Shown piece after piece: positions 17,262-25,042 of a stretch of 64,000 bases of DNA. Under the pieces are notes generated by a model. It was not told where the DNA came from. It worked only from the letters and a program-made list of their open reading frames with translations, and searched no databases. Source of the stretch: Paenibacillus sp. FSL W8-0426 (GTDB lineage Bacteria; Bacillota; Bacilli; Paenibacillales; Paenibacillaceae). Within the stretch, counting starts at the first letter, position 1, and each line of letters opens with the position of its first letter. The position numbers were made by a program, and so were the translations under genes. The stretch is from contig NZ_CP150203.1 in assembly GCF_037969725.1 (NCBI RefSeq), positions 2,930,001-2,994,000 on the forward strand, given 5' to 3'.

Positions 17262-17924
17262 ATGAAGGTTGTAAATCCGCTTTCGGCCAACATCGTGCAA
17301 TTGCTGGAACATTACGAAAGCAACGGTCACTTGAACATGCAGGCTTCATTGATGGGGGACCGCTCAGCGCTGTACGAATTGGAAAATTACAGTCTGAAAG
17401 TATATACCGCTCGAGGGAAGTTAGACGGAGAGATGGAATGTGATGCCATGTTATCCATGCAGAATCTTCGCCATGTCCCTAAAATGTATGCTTATGCCCC
17501 AGGCAAGTTCGTGCTCACGGAGCGCGTGCATGGTCTTAATTTAAAAGATTATTACAGTGTGCATGGGAGTGTGCCGCAGCATTTGCTGTACGATATGCTG
17601 CAGACGGAGTATGAGCAAATTCAGGCCGGGTATCATGATTGGGAAGTGATCCAGTATGAGCAGCTGCGCTGGACGGCCACCGGAGAAGTAAAGCGCGTTG
17701 ACTTTTGGTTGTGCGAACCGATGGGCAGTATACAGTCGCAAACCGTACAAGCTTTTATGAACAAAGTGGAGAGAATCCATGCGGGCGATCCTACCGATTT
17801 GGAAACGATCATGTATTACTTCAAAAGACATGGCCTGAGCGAGGCTGACATTCAATGCGTGTTTGAACAATTCAGAATGCGGCATTCGCAGCCTTTTCAG
17901 CCGCAAAGAACATTGAACGGTTAA
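17262..17924 (+). CDS. Small kinase-like (N-lobe) protein of unknown role
   Basis: A 220-aa cytoplasmic protein. Residues about 30-95 resemble the N-lobe of protein and aminoglycoside kinases (ALYELENYSLKVYTARG with the lysine, then PGKFVLTERVHGLNLKDYY as hinge). I see no clear HRD or DFG motif after it, so it is probably inactive or a binding module. The ribosome site GAGGTGAG precedes ATG 17262, and its own terminator follows. Function not recognised. Confidence 0.6.
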   Translation: MKVVNPLSANIVQLLEHYESNGHLNMQASLMGDRSALYELENYSLKVYTARGKLDGEMECDAMLSMQNLRHVPKMYAYAPGKFVLTERVHGLNLKDYYSVHGSVPQHLLYDMLQTEYEQIQAGYHDWEVIQYEQLRWTATGEVKRVDFWLCEPMGSIQSQTVQAFMNKVERIHAGDPTDLETIMYYFKRHGLSEADIQCVFEQFRMRHSQPFQPQRTLNG

Positions 17925-17930
17925 ACGATG

Positions 17931-17957
17931 AAGTCGCAGAACATGCGACTTTTTTAG
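17931..17957 (+). terminator. Terminator
   Basis: AAGTCGCA (17931-17938) pairs with TGCGACTT (17944-17951), followed by TTTTT. Confidence 0.85.
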
Positions 17958-18000
17958 TGTGCACAAAAAAGCCCTTATCCTTCGGAAGGGGATAAGAACC

Positions 18001-18168
18001 ATGCCGCCGCCTTTGTTTGGCCTTGTGAATAGCTCCATAACTATTTTTGGCACATTGGTAGACTATCAGACGGTCGTAACAGGCATTTCCAGTGGAATCA
18101 TGGCAGGGCTTTATGTACATCCGTTAAGGTGTAGTTCTTCAAAATCGTATACAGGATGCCCCACATAA
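18001..18168 (+). CDS. Possible 55-aa small protein
   Basis: A short frame starting at ATG 18001 after GAAGGGGATAAG, encoding a mildly hydrophobic peptide (begins MPPPLFGLVNSSITIFGTLV). Its stop codon lies in the loop of the hairpin at 18153-18179. I do not recognise it, and coding status is uncertain. Confidence 0.25.
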   Translation: MPPPLFGLVNSSITIFGTLVDYQTVVTGISSGIMAGLYVHPLRCSSSKSYTGCPT

Positions 18169-18179
18169 TGGGGCATCCT
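18153..18179. terminator. Perfect 10-bp hairpin downstream of the His-rich gene
   Basis: AGGATGCCCC (18153-18162) pairs with GGGGCATCCT (18170-18179). It lies 20 bases beyond the stop of the minus-strand His-rich gene and is its likely terminator, although only a weak T run follows. Confidence 0.55.
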
Positions 18180-18199
18180 GCATACCAAGCTAGATGAAA

Positions 18200-18376
18200 T
18201 TAGTAGTATCTTCTTTTTTTACAAGGAACGATTTCAATCTTCACGTGAGAGTGCTTTTTCTTTGCGATCGGAACAAATTTGACTTTAGTAACGACGGTTT
18301 TGGTGATTTTTTTGACAAAGCATTTCGGCTTATGGCCGTGATGGTGATGATGATGAGAATAATATTTTTTCTTCAC
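18200..18376 (-). CDS. 58-aa hexahistidine, lysine-rich small protein
   Basis: A GTG-initiated 58-aa frame, below usual length cut-offs. The start is fixed by AGGGGGG seven bases upstream on the minus strand. It opens MKKKYYS, then six consecutive histidines, Gly, His and KPKC. The rest is strongly basic (KKITKTVVTKVKF, KKKHSHVKIEIVPCKKRRYY) with two cysteines. No membrane segment or signal peptide is present. Upstream on the minus strand, AC-16 bases-CATATATTG resembles a SigE/SigK promoter, so a spore-coat role is a reasonable guess. Metal binding is likely from composition; function is unknown. Confidence 0.75.
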   Translation of the reverse strand: MKKKYYSHHHHHHGHKPKCFVKKITKTVVTKVKFVPIAKKKHSHVKIEIVPCKKRRYY

Positions 18377-18498
18377 TGTGAATCCCCCCTAACTTGTTGA
18401 TAATGCAATATATGGGGATCTCCTTGGATTGTTAAGTGCTATTGTCCCTGGCATGTAGAAATGAGTAGATTGCCGGGGGTGGAAAATGGAATTAAATG

Positions 18499-18550
18499 TT
18501 TACTGGATACGAAATGTATCTTATAATATCTTTGCGATACATAATGTATT
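18499..18550 (+). promoter_or_regulatory. Promoter with twin operators for the lasso precursor
   Basis: TTTACT (18499-18504), a 17-base spacer and TATAAT (18522-18527) form a sigma-A promoter. GATACGAAATGTATC (18506-18520) fills the spacer and GATACATAATGTATT (18536-18550) covers the start region. The two share the GATACnnnnnGTATc pattern, with centres 30 bases apart, as expected for a repressor binding twice. Confidence 0.7.
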
Positions 18551-18600
18551 GCCAAGGTTGCATCATGAGCATTGAATCTTTCAAAGAAGGAGGTGCTAAG

Positions 18601-18738
18601 ATGGAAGCGAAAAAAGAAATGTGGCAAGCTCCCGTATTGGAAGTACTGGACGTTGCTCAAACGTTGGCTGGTGCAGGCTACAGACAAATCGACTGGGTTA
18701 CGGAACATGATGCGGACATTTATGATCCACTGTCCTAA
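18601..18738 (+). CDS. Lasso peptide precursor (paeninodin-like), orphan
   Basis: A 45-aa precursor. The leader (residues 1-22) carries WQAPVLEVL, matching the YxxPxL recognition motif, and Thr21 at the penultimate leader position. The 23-residue core starts at Ala23 (AGAGYRQID), so an Ala1-Asp9 isopeptide ring is predicted as in paeninodin, which also has a 23-residue core starting with Ala-Gly and ending in Ser. AAGGAGGTG at 18587-18595 fixes ATG 18601; the longer frame from 18496 starts inside the promoter. No cyclase, leader peptidase, RiPP recognition protein, kinase or exporter gene lies within this window, so it is an orphan precursor. Confidence 0.8.
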   Translation: MEAKKEMWQAPVLEVLDVAQTLAGAGYRQIDWVTEHDADIYDPLS

Positions 18739-18812
18739 TCCTTTTCCACAAGCCATATGGGTTCAGGTATTCCGTGCTGAGCTGTACTTATGAACATAAT
18801 CTCTCTCTCAAG

Positions 18813-18835
18813 GTCGCCCATGGGCGACTTTTTTT
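18813..18835 (+). terminator. Terminator of the lasso precursor gene
   Basis: GTCGCCCA/TGGGCGAC (18813-18828) followed by seven T: a short, strong terminator that makes the precursor gene monocistronic. Confidence 0.85.
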
Positions 18836-18896
18836 CATTGGTTGGCGAAAAAAAGAACCAACCTCTCCATAGGGAGCAGATTGGTTCCACTGCAGA

Positions 18897-20180
18897 TTAT
18901 GATTCCGTTTCTTTGATGGCCGATGCATGGACGGCACTTTCCATTCCGCTGTTATACGCGCGGAACAAGCCGAGTCGCCAGAATGCTGCCCCTTTTAGGT
19001 CGTATCGCTTGGCAAGCCCCAGCTTGTCATCGACGGAATCAGGTTTCTCGCTGCCCAGACTGATGCCTAGCAGCAGCTTCTGTTTAGGTACGCCAGCTTC
19101 CAGCGCAAGTTTGATCGCTTGCTCCACAAGGGAGTTCGGCTCGGGTACCTGCGCTTTGGTGCCGACGGGATTATACTGATACGCCATGATGATCAGATCG
19201 TCGGCAACCGAAGCGAGCGTTTTGTAGTCGTAGCCTTTGTAAGCCCCGTTCAAGGGAGGCACGGCGATCGACAGGGAGATGTCGGAAGCAACGGCATTCT
19301 TCAACTCTTTGACGTATTGGTTAAACAACTTTTGCTGTTCAACGGCATCCAGTTTGAAGCCGAGGCCTTCGAAATCCAGCACGATTCCTCCAAATCCGTT
19401 CTCCATGACGGCAGCAGCAATTCCATCGATCGATTTTTGACGCATGCTGCTATCGCTCAGCATCCGGGTTAACTCCCCGCTGCCATCCAACGCATAAACC
19501 ATCAGATACGGGCGAACCCCCTGATTGGCTGCATCTTGAACAAGGGACTGCGGCGTTACTTCTCCGGCAGCGGCAGGCATGCGGTATTCATCGCCCTCCA
19601 GCGTGAATTGGCCATCGCGGTCGATGCGGCTCCAGCCGTAGGCGACCGAATTCATGGAGGACACCAAATCCCTTTCCTGGAAGGACTGCACGGCATAGAA
19701 AGCTCTAAGGTGCATTTCCTTTTGCGGAGATACGAGAGAAACGGTACGTGACGATTGGTTCCAACTTACGCCAACGCCGAATTGGGCGCTGAATGAACTA
19801 AGCGGAATCAGCACGCGTCCTTCTCTCTGGATTGGAGCAGCTGCCAGTTTAACCTGTTTACCGTTCACCGTGGCTGTCGTACTGCCAACGTGAAGCAGAA
19901 CTTCAACGGTTTCACCTTTTACGCTGCCTGCAGCCTGAACGGTTTGGGTTTTGCCGTTCCAGGCAATTTCGATGCCTAAAGCTTGGCCCACCGTGCGGAA
20001 CGGAACATACGTAACGCCTTTCTCGATCCGGGGAGCGGCATCGAATTGCAGGCCAACGTCATCAAGCAAGACCGAAATGCCGGGAACTGCCTGTACATGG
20101 CTGACACCCGGAGCAGCCCCGAACAGGGATAATGCAACAATCGCAGCAAGGGCGTTTCTTCCGACACGATGTGCGAACAT
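18897..20180 (-). CDS. Secreted copper-amine-oxidase-N-like stalk plus GH18-like domain
   Basis: A 427-aa exported protein. A signal peptide (residues 1-31, cleavage near VQA) precedes two copper amine oxidase N-like repeats (about 35-150; GVTYVPFRTVGQALG, GRVLIPLSSFSAQFG) and a GH18-like barrel (about 155-420). The GH18 strand-4 motif appears as GIVLDFEGLG, keeping the acidic catalytic position, and DLIIMAYQYN is strand 6. Such proteins in Paenibacillus resemble YaaH/YdhD-type spore cortex or peptidoglycan hydrolases. GGAGG lies nine bases before ATG. Wall-glycan hydrolysis is inferred from the family. Confidence 0.85.
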   Translation of the reverse strand: MFAHRVGRNALAAIVALSLFGAAPGVSHVQAVPGISVLLDDVGLQFDAAPRIEKGVTYVPFRTVGQALGIEIAWNGKTQTVQAAGSVKGETVEVLLHVGSTTATVNGKQVKLAAAPIQREGRVLIPLSSFSAQFGVGVSWNQSSRTVSLVSPQKEMHLRAFYAVQSFQERDLVSSMNSVAYGWSRIDRDGQFTLEGDEYRMPAAAGEVTPQSLVQDAANQGVRPYLMVYALDGSGELTRMLSDSSMRQKSIDGIAAAVMENGFGGIVLDFEGLGFKLDAVEQQKLFNQYVKELKNAVASDISLSIAVPPLNGAYKGYDYKTLASVADDLIIMAYQYNPVGTKAQVPEPNSLVEQAIKLALEAGVPKQKLLLGISLGSEKPDSVDDKLGLAKRYDLKGAAFWRLGLFRAYNSGMESAVHASAIKETES

Positions 20181-20366
20181 AACTGATTACCTCCAATGCA
20201 TGTACGAAGATCGTATTCATAACTACGAATCTAGCATGGTATAGTATAGCAAAATTTTCATAGAGTTCCAATTTTCAAAGGGTAGGTAAAGAAGATTCGT
20301 TTACATAAAATGGTGGGTGTTGGAGATACTGTGGTCAAAATCTCCTGAGTGGAGTGATACCTATTT

Positions 20367-21467
20367 ATGCGTGAAGCAGGCACCAAATTGAACACATCCG
20401 AGGCCGTTATCGTCGTTTTAAACAGTGTGCTCGGTGCGGGCATTTTGACGCTTCCCCGTACCATCAGCAAGGCGGTAGGGACCCCGGATGTATGGATCTC
20501 CGTGCTGATGTCAGGGCTGTTAGTTACAGCGATCGGCCTAATGATGGTGGCATTGTGCCGGCGGTTTCCTGGAAAAACGGTGTTTGAATTCCTTCCGCAA
20601 CTTACGGGGCAATGGGGAGCATATGTCTTGGGGATGTTAATCGTTTCCTATTTTGTTGTGTTGTGTTCGTTTGAAATCAGGGTTATGGCGGAAATTACAA
20701 GCATGTACCTGCTAAAAGGCACCCCAAGCTGGGTTTCCATCATGGTAATCATGTGGATCGGAATATATATGATGAATGGCGGACTGAAGGTGATGATACG
20801 GGTTTTCGAAATCATGCTGCCGATCACGCTGGCGCTGTTTCTGCTGGTATTCCTTTTGAGCGGGCGGTTATTTGATCTCAACAACCTGCGGCCGATGCTG
20901 GGCGAAGGGTTCATGCCTGTGTTGAAAGGCATCAAACCTTCATTTCTGTCCTATTCGGGTTATGAGGTAGTATTAATAACAACGGCTTTTATGGCCAACG
21001 CCAAAGCAGGAAGCCGAGCGGTCATTTACAGCGTACTGGTGACGACTCTCATATATCTGGTTACGATTGTGATGGTCATTGGCAATTTGTCTTTGGAGGG
21101 GGTTCACACAAGAACGTGGCCGACATTAGACATGGTTAGAAGCTTTGAAATCAGAGGATTTTTTTTCGAACGTTTCGAGTCCTTTTTCCTCGTTTTTTGG
21201 TTGACGCAAATTTTTGCCACATATGTTTTTAAGCACTATTTTGCGTCGATCGGATTGCGGGAATTATTTCGGCTCAAAAACGTGCAGGTTATACAGTATG
21301 CGCTGCTTCCGGTTCTGTACGTGCTATCCTATTTGCCACGGAATTTGGATGAAACCTTGTCTTTGGGAGACAAACTGGGTGATATATCCATATTTTTGTT
21401 CGGATTGATGCCCTTGATGCTCCTGATCCTCAGCTTTGCGAGAAAAGGGGCGGCAGGCAGGTTATAG
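20367..21467 (+). CDS. GerAB-like spore germination transporter, copy 1
   Basis: A 366-aa protein with ten hydrophobic helices of the GerAB/amino acid permease (endospore germination) family, the part of germinant receptors thought to bind small germinants. It opens KLNTSEAVIVVLNSVLGAGILTLPR. The usual GerAA and GerAC partners are absent here. It is followed 130 bases later by a paralogue. The ribosome site is weak (GGAGTG about 12 bases upstream), so the start is less certain. Confidence 0.85.
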   Translation: MREAGTKLNTSEAVIVVLNSVLGAGILTLPRTISKAVGTPDVWISVLMSGLLVTAIGLMMVALCRRFPGKTVFEFLPQLTGQWGAYVLGMLIVSYFVVLCSFEIRVMAEITSMYLLKGTPSWVSIMVIMWIGIYMMNGGLKVMIRVFEIMLPITLALFLLVFLLSGRLFDLNNLRPMLGEGFMPVLKGIKPSFLSYSGYEVVLITTAFMANAKAGSRAVIYSVLVTTLIYLVTIVMVIGNLSLEGVHTRTWPTLDMVRSFEIRGFFFERFESFFLVFWLTQIFATYVFKHYFASIGLRELFRLKNVQVIQYALLPVLYVLSYLPRNLDETLSLGDKLGDISIFLFGLMPLMLLILSFARKGAAGRL

Positions 21468-21596
21468 AAACTCTCGCAATGCAGAAAAAATGTTGACCCG
21501 GTTCGAGAAAGAGCGATTACAACCAAGAAATCGAATGCAGCCTCATTGGATCATAAGCAACATTGAATTGAAAAAACATCCCCGGAGGTGAAGGAA

Positions 21597-22739
21597 GTGA
21601 ATCCATCCCCATCGCAAATCAGCACAACGGATACGATTGTGGTCATGATCAATGCCATGCTCGGCGCGGCCATTTTTATGGTTCCCCGTTCAACGGCCCT
21701 GGCCGGCGGAACTCCGGATGTTTGGATTTCCATCATAGTGTCAGGAGCCGTCGTTGTGGGCATGGGGTACATTATGGTTGGACTGTGCAGGAAATATCCG
21801 GGGAAAACACTGTTCGAATTCATGCCGGAGATTACGGGCAAATGGATCGCGATCCCGATCGGGTTCTGCATGATCGTATATTTTCTCGTAAGGGCTGCTT
21901 ATGAGATAAGAATCATGGCAGAGGTGACGGGCATGTATTTGCTCGAGGGTACGCCGCTATGGGCCATTATCATGATCTTTATGTGGATCGGGATGTACAT
22001 GCTGCTGGGTGGGTTAAAGGTCATCGTACGTGTGCTGGGGATTATTCTGCCGATTACGCTGGTGCTGTTTGTGCTAGAGGTCCTGCTCAGCATTCAGCTG
22101 TTCCATCTGAATTATTTAAGACCATTGCTTGGAGAGGGCATTTTGCCTGTCGTGAAGGGAGTCAAGCCCGGCTTGCTGTCTTTTATCGGATTTGAGGTGT
22201 TGTTCATTTTGGCAGCAAACATGAAAAAGCCGAACGAAGGACGCAAGGCCGTTTTATGGAGCACCGGAATAACGACGGCGTTTTATCTGATCACCGTGGT
22301 GATGGTTATCGGCAGTCTTTCCCTTGACGGCATGTGGAACCGGACCTGGCCCACACTGGATCTGATCCGCAGTTTTGAGATTGAGGGGCTCGTTTTTGAG
22401 CGCTTCGAATCTTTTTTGCTCATCATTTGGATCATACAAATTTATGCCGTGTTCGCGATTTCCCACTATTCTGCTTCGATTGGAGTGAGCGTGGTATTCC
22501 GAATCCAACATGTTAAGGGCATTATCTATACGTTGTTCCCCTTCGTTTATCTTGTTGCGATGATTCCTGAAAATGTGGAAGAAACCATTGAATTAGGAAA
22601 CAAGCTGGACAACGTCTTTCTGGTTTTGTTCGGGATTGTTCCGGTATTACTGTTGTCGGTAAGCCTGATTCGCAAAAAAAGGGGGAAGGGGGACAAGGCA
22701 GGTGCAGGGAATGTTCAAACAGAAGGAGAGACTCCATGA
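21597..22739 (+). CDS. GerAB-like spore germination transporter, copy 2
   Basis: A 380-aa paralogue of the previous gene with the same ten-helix plan and shared blocks (GTPDVWIS, CRKYPGKTLFEF, EIRIMAEVTGMYLLEGTP, RTWPTLDLIRSFEIEGLVFERFES). GGAGG at 21584-21588 sets the start at GTG 21597; the upstream GTG at 21588 overlaps that ribosome site. It may transport a small molecule or act as a germinant sensor with subunits encoded elsewhere. A very short frame overlaps its stop by ATGA. Confidence 0.85.
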   Translation: MNPSPSQISTTDTIVVMINAMLGAAIFMVPRSTALAGGTPDVWISIIVSGAVVVGMGYIMVGLCRKYPGKTLFEFMPEITGKWIAIPIGFCMIVYFLVRAAYEIRIMAEVTGMYLLEGTPLWAIIMIFMWIGMYMLLGGLKVIVRVLGIILPITLVLFVLEVLLSIQLFHLNYLRPLLGEGILPVVKGVKPGLLSFIGFEVLFILAANMKKPNEGRKAVLWSTGITTAFYLITVVMVIGSLSLDGMWNRTWPTLDLIRSFEIEGLVFERFESFLLIIWIIQIYAVFAISHYSASIGVSVVFRIQHVKGIIYTLFPFVYLVAMIPENVEETIELGNKLDNVFLVLFGIVPVLLLSVSLIRKKRGKGDKAGAGNVQTEGETP

Positions 22740-22795
22740 GCATAAAAGAGCGCTTGGTCTTAATTCGGAGTACGTTCATAAGTCGAAATGAATGA
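22736..22795 (+). other. 19-codon frame overlapping the GerAB stop
   Basis: ATG 22736 overlaps the stop as ATGA, with GGAGA upstream, and reads MSIKERLVLIRSTFISRNE before a stop. This is where a GerAC-type gene would begin in a germination operon, so it may be the remains of a lost third gene. There is no homology evidence. Confidence 0.25.
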
Positions 22796-22819
22796 GGGAC
22801 TGCGCCGAGAGTGAGAAGT

Positions 22820-22854
22820 GAAGCCGGTTGACTGGAGTAACCATCAACGGCTTC
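22820..22854 (+). other. Hairpin after the GerAB-like pair
   Basis: GAAGCCGGTTGA (22820-22831) pairs with TCAACGGCTTC (22844-22854) with one bulge. It is terminator-like in position but lacks a T tract. Confidence 0.4.
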
Positions 22855-22933
22855 AAATTACCCCTATAAGCATTTCGTGTTGGGCAGCATGAATTTTCGC
22901 TTGACAGCAGAAAACAGATCCTTTAAATTGAAT

Positions 22934-22945
22934 GCATGCGCATGC
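22934..22945. promoter_or_regulatory. Palindrome upstream of the rhodanese-like gene
   Basis: GCATGCGCATGC is a perfect 12-bp palindrome. It shares CATGC half-sites with the dyad before namA (23908-23927), and a MarR gene lies between the two. Confidence 0.35.
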
Positions 22946-23006
22946 TTTTTGTAATCGATGGAGGTGCGCCACAAACGTGTACATCGGAAGCGAGGATGTG
23001 AGGGAA

Positions 23007-23384
23007 ATGTTTTGGTTCATGATGATCTCCGTGTTGACCGGATTGGTTGTTCTTATTCACCGATTATGGCCTGCCCCATATCTTACGCCAATCCATTATC
23101 GGAGCTTGATCAATCAGAAGGAGAGCTTGCACCATTTCAAAATTGTCGATATCCGGGACGCTTCTGAGTATGAACACCAACCGACTCCGGATTCCATCAA
23201 TATTTCATTGGGCCGCCTTCCGTATGTATGGCATAAACACCTGTTGAGAGAAGAACGCATTTTTATTTTGTCCAACGAAATGTACAGGGCCAAAAAGGCC
23301 GCGCGGATCTTGCGCAAAAAGGGGTTTCAATCCTTGTACGTTGTAGAAATGGATCGTAAGCCGGTTGTGTCAACGCCAAAATAG
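23007..23384 (+). CDS. Membrane-anchored rhodanese-like protein lacking the catalytic Cys
   Basis: A 125-aa protein with one N-terminal membrane helix (FWFMMISVLTGLVVLI) and a rhodanese fold (FKIVDIRDASEYEHQPTPDSINI; then IFILSNEMYRAKKAARILRKKGF). The active-site loop, normally CxxGxR after the fourth strand, reads SNEMYRA, so sulfur transfer is unlikely and a binding role is more plausible. The start is ambiguous: ATG 23007, GTG 22998 and GTG 22977 (12 bases after GGAGG) are all possible. The next gene follows almost directly. Confidence 0.75.
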   Translation: MFWFMMISVLTGLVVLIHRLWPAPYLTPIHYRSLINQKESLHHFKIVDIRDASEYEHQPTPDSINISLGRLPYVWHKHLLREERIFILSNEMYRAKKAARILRKKGFQSLYVVEMDRKPVVSTPK

Positions 23385-23385
23385 A

Positions 23386-23826
23386 ATGGATGTGTACGCA
23401 TTGAGAACAACAGACGAACGTTTGGACACCTGGTTTTCATTGACGCATATCCAATCCGAGATCAATGAACAACTGGAACAGGTGCTTCAACAGAAATACG
23501 GTTTGTCTTTAAAAGAATTTTATGTGCTGTATTTTATTTCGCAAACCGATGATAAAGAGCTCCGCTTGCAACAGCTGCAAGAGAAGATCGGTTTGAGCCA
23601 AAGCGCAACATCCCGGCTTGTAGCACGGATGGAGGCCGAAACCTGCGGTGCGTTGGAAAGACATATGTGCGAGAATGACCGCAGAGGGATCTACACCGGC
23701 ATAACCGAACGGGGCGAAATGAAACTGCGCGGCGCGCTTGAAACGTTTGACGAAGTATTGCAGGAAAAGCTGCTGAACAAGGGGTTGAAAACGGTAATGG
23801 AATCGTTGGTTGCCGAGCTCGGTTGA
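23386..23826 (+). CDS. MarR-family regulator, paralogue 2
   Basis: A 146-aa MarR protein, paralogous to the gene at 16558 over nearly its whole length (QTDDKELRLQQLQEKIGLSQ; ENDRRGIYTGIT). Its start codon lies next to the stop of the rhodanese-like gene, suggesting an operon, although no clear ribosome site is visible. It sits just upstream of namA, whose promoter region has a 20-bp dyad, so control of the two old-yellow-enzyme genes is likely. A single cysteine (ETCGAL) could allow redox or electrophile sensing. Confidence 0.83.
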   Translation: MDVYALRTTDERLDTWFSLTHIQSEINEQLEQVLQQKYGLSLKEFYVLYFISQTDDKELRLQQLQEKIGLSQSATSRLVARMEAETCGALERHMCENDRRGIYTGITERGEMKLRGALETFDEVLQEKLLNKGLKTVMESLVAELG

Positions 23827-23907
23827 GGCGAAGAAGGAGATAGTGGATCGTAAAGCGTGTTCCTTCCTGGTACGGAATGAATGAGAAGAAATGTCTCATC
23901 CCCATTC

Positions 23908-23927
23908 ACATGCGTGTACATGCATGT
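23908..23927. promoter_or_regulatory. Operator-like dyad upstream of namA
   Basis: ACATGCGTGTACATGCATGT is a 20-bp near-perfect inverted repeat (one mismatched pair), 38 bases before the namA start. It is a candidate site for the MarR protein encoded just upstream. Confidence 0.5.
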
Positions 23928-23964
23928 TTTATATAGATAACAGAGATGTGAGAGGAGATTTACG

Positions 23965-24987
23965 ATGAAAGATCTATTTAGTTCGTATACATTGAAAGGG
24001 TTGGATTTGAAAAACCGGATCGTGATGCCTCCCATGTGCCAATATTCTGTTGAAAACAAAGATGGCATTGCTACGGATTGGCACTATTTGCACTATGTAA
24101 GCCGTGCTGTGGGCGGTACCGGGTTCATTATTATTGAAATGACCGATGTGGAACCCGATGGCCGCATTTCCGATTTCGATCTTGGGCTGTGGTCGGACGA
24201 TCAGATCCCGGCGTTGAAACGAATCGTGGATGCTTGCCACAGTTACGGCGCCAAAGTCGGCATTCAGATTGCCCATGCGGGACGCAAAGCCGAAGATGCC
24301 GAGGTACCCGTGGCGCCGTCTGCAATCGCGTTTGACGAAAATTACAAACAACCGCGCGCACTGACGACGGCCGAAGTAAAGGACATGGTCGAAAAATTCC
24401 GCAGTGCGGCGGCCAGAGCAATGAAAGCCGGATTCGATGCCATTGAAATCCACGGTGCCCACGGCTACCTGATTCATCAATTCCATTCTCCGCTGACCAA
24501 CAAACGCGACGACGAGTACGGTCAGGACCTTACCCTGTTCGGCCGCGAAGTCATTCAGGCTGTTAAAGGCGAAATGCCTGAAGACATGCCGCTGATCATG
24601 CGGATTTCCGCCAAAGAGTACGTTGAAGGCGGATATGGCATCGAGGAAAGCATCGCTTTTGCCAAAGCTTACCAGGAAGCCGGCATCGACATGTTTGACG
24701 TTTCCTCCGGCGGCGAAGGCCCGATTGCGGCTTTTGGCAGACCCGGCACGCATGCGGGCTATCAGGTGCCGCTCGCCCGTGACATCAAGCAAGCGCTCGA
24801 TGTTCCCGTCATCGCCGTCGGCAGATTGGATGACGCAAAGCTCGCCAATGCGGTGATCGGCAATGAAGACGCAGACCTGGTAGCCGTAGGCAGAGGGCTG
24901 CTGAGAAACCCGCATTGGGCACTTGAAGCGGCATCGAATCTGAGAAAAGAAACTTCGATTCCGAAGCAATACTCGGCAGGATTCTAA
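23965..24987 (+). CDS. namA: NADPH dehydrogenase, old yellow enzyme (YqjM/NamA-like)
   Basis: A 340-aa FMN enzyme that reduces activated C=C bonds of enals, enones, nitro-aromatics and N-ethylmaleimide with NADPH. It has the YqjM active-site signature: Cys25 and Tyr27 in PPMCQYS, the HGAHGYLIHQF histidine pair and tyrosine, and the C-terminal VGRGLLRNPHW. Length is normal. AGAGGAGA precedes the ATG. It probably detoxifies electrophiles and may be controlled by the adjacent MarR protein. Confidence 0.95.
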   Translation: MKDLFSSYTLKGLDLKNRIVMPPMCQYSVENKDGIATDWHYLHYVSRAVGGTGFIIIEMTDVEPDGRISDFDLGLWSDDQIPALKRIVDACHSYGAKVGIQIAHAGRKAEDAEVPVAPSAIAFDENYKQPRALTTAEVKDMVEKFRSAAARAMKAGFDAIEIHGAHGYLIHQFHSPLTNKRDDEYGQDLTLFGREVIQAVKGEMPEDMPLIMRISAKEYVEGGYGIEESIAFAKAYQEAGIDMFDVSSGGEGPIAAFGRPGTHAGYQVPLARDIKQALDVPVIAVGRLDDAKLANAVIGNEDADLVAVGRGLLRNPHWALEAASNLRKETSIPKQYSAGF

Positions 24988-25042
24988 ACGATCGTTGCGA
25001 ATAAACTAACCAAACATTCCAAAATATCCGAGGAGGGTTAAC

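Noticed and set aside
18496..18738. 80-aa frame containing the lasso precursor
   Set aside because: Its extra N-terminus overlaps the promoter and both operators and has no ribosome site; ATG 18601 has a perfect one.
23974..24969. 331-aa minus-strand frame opposite namA
   Set aside because: Antisense shadow; the plus strand encodes a full-length, motif-complete enzyme.
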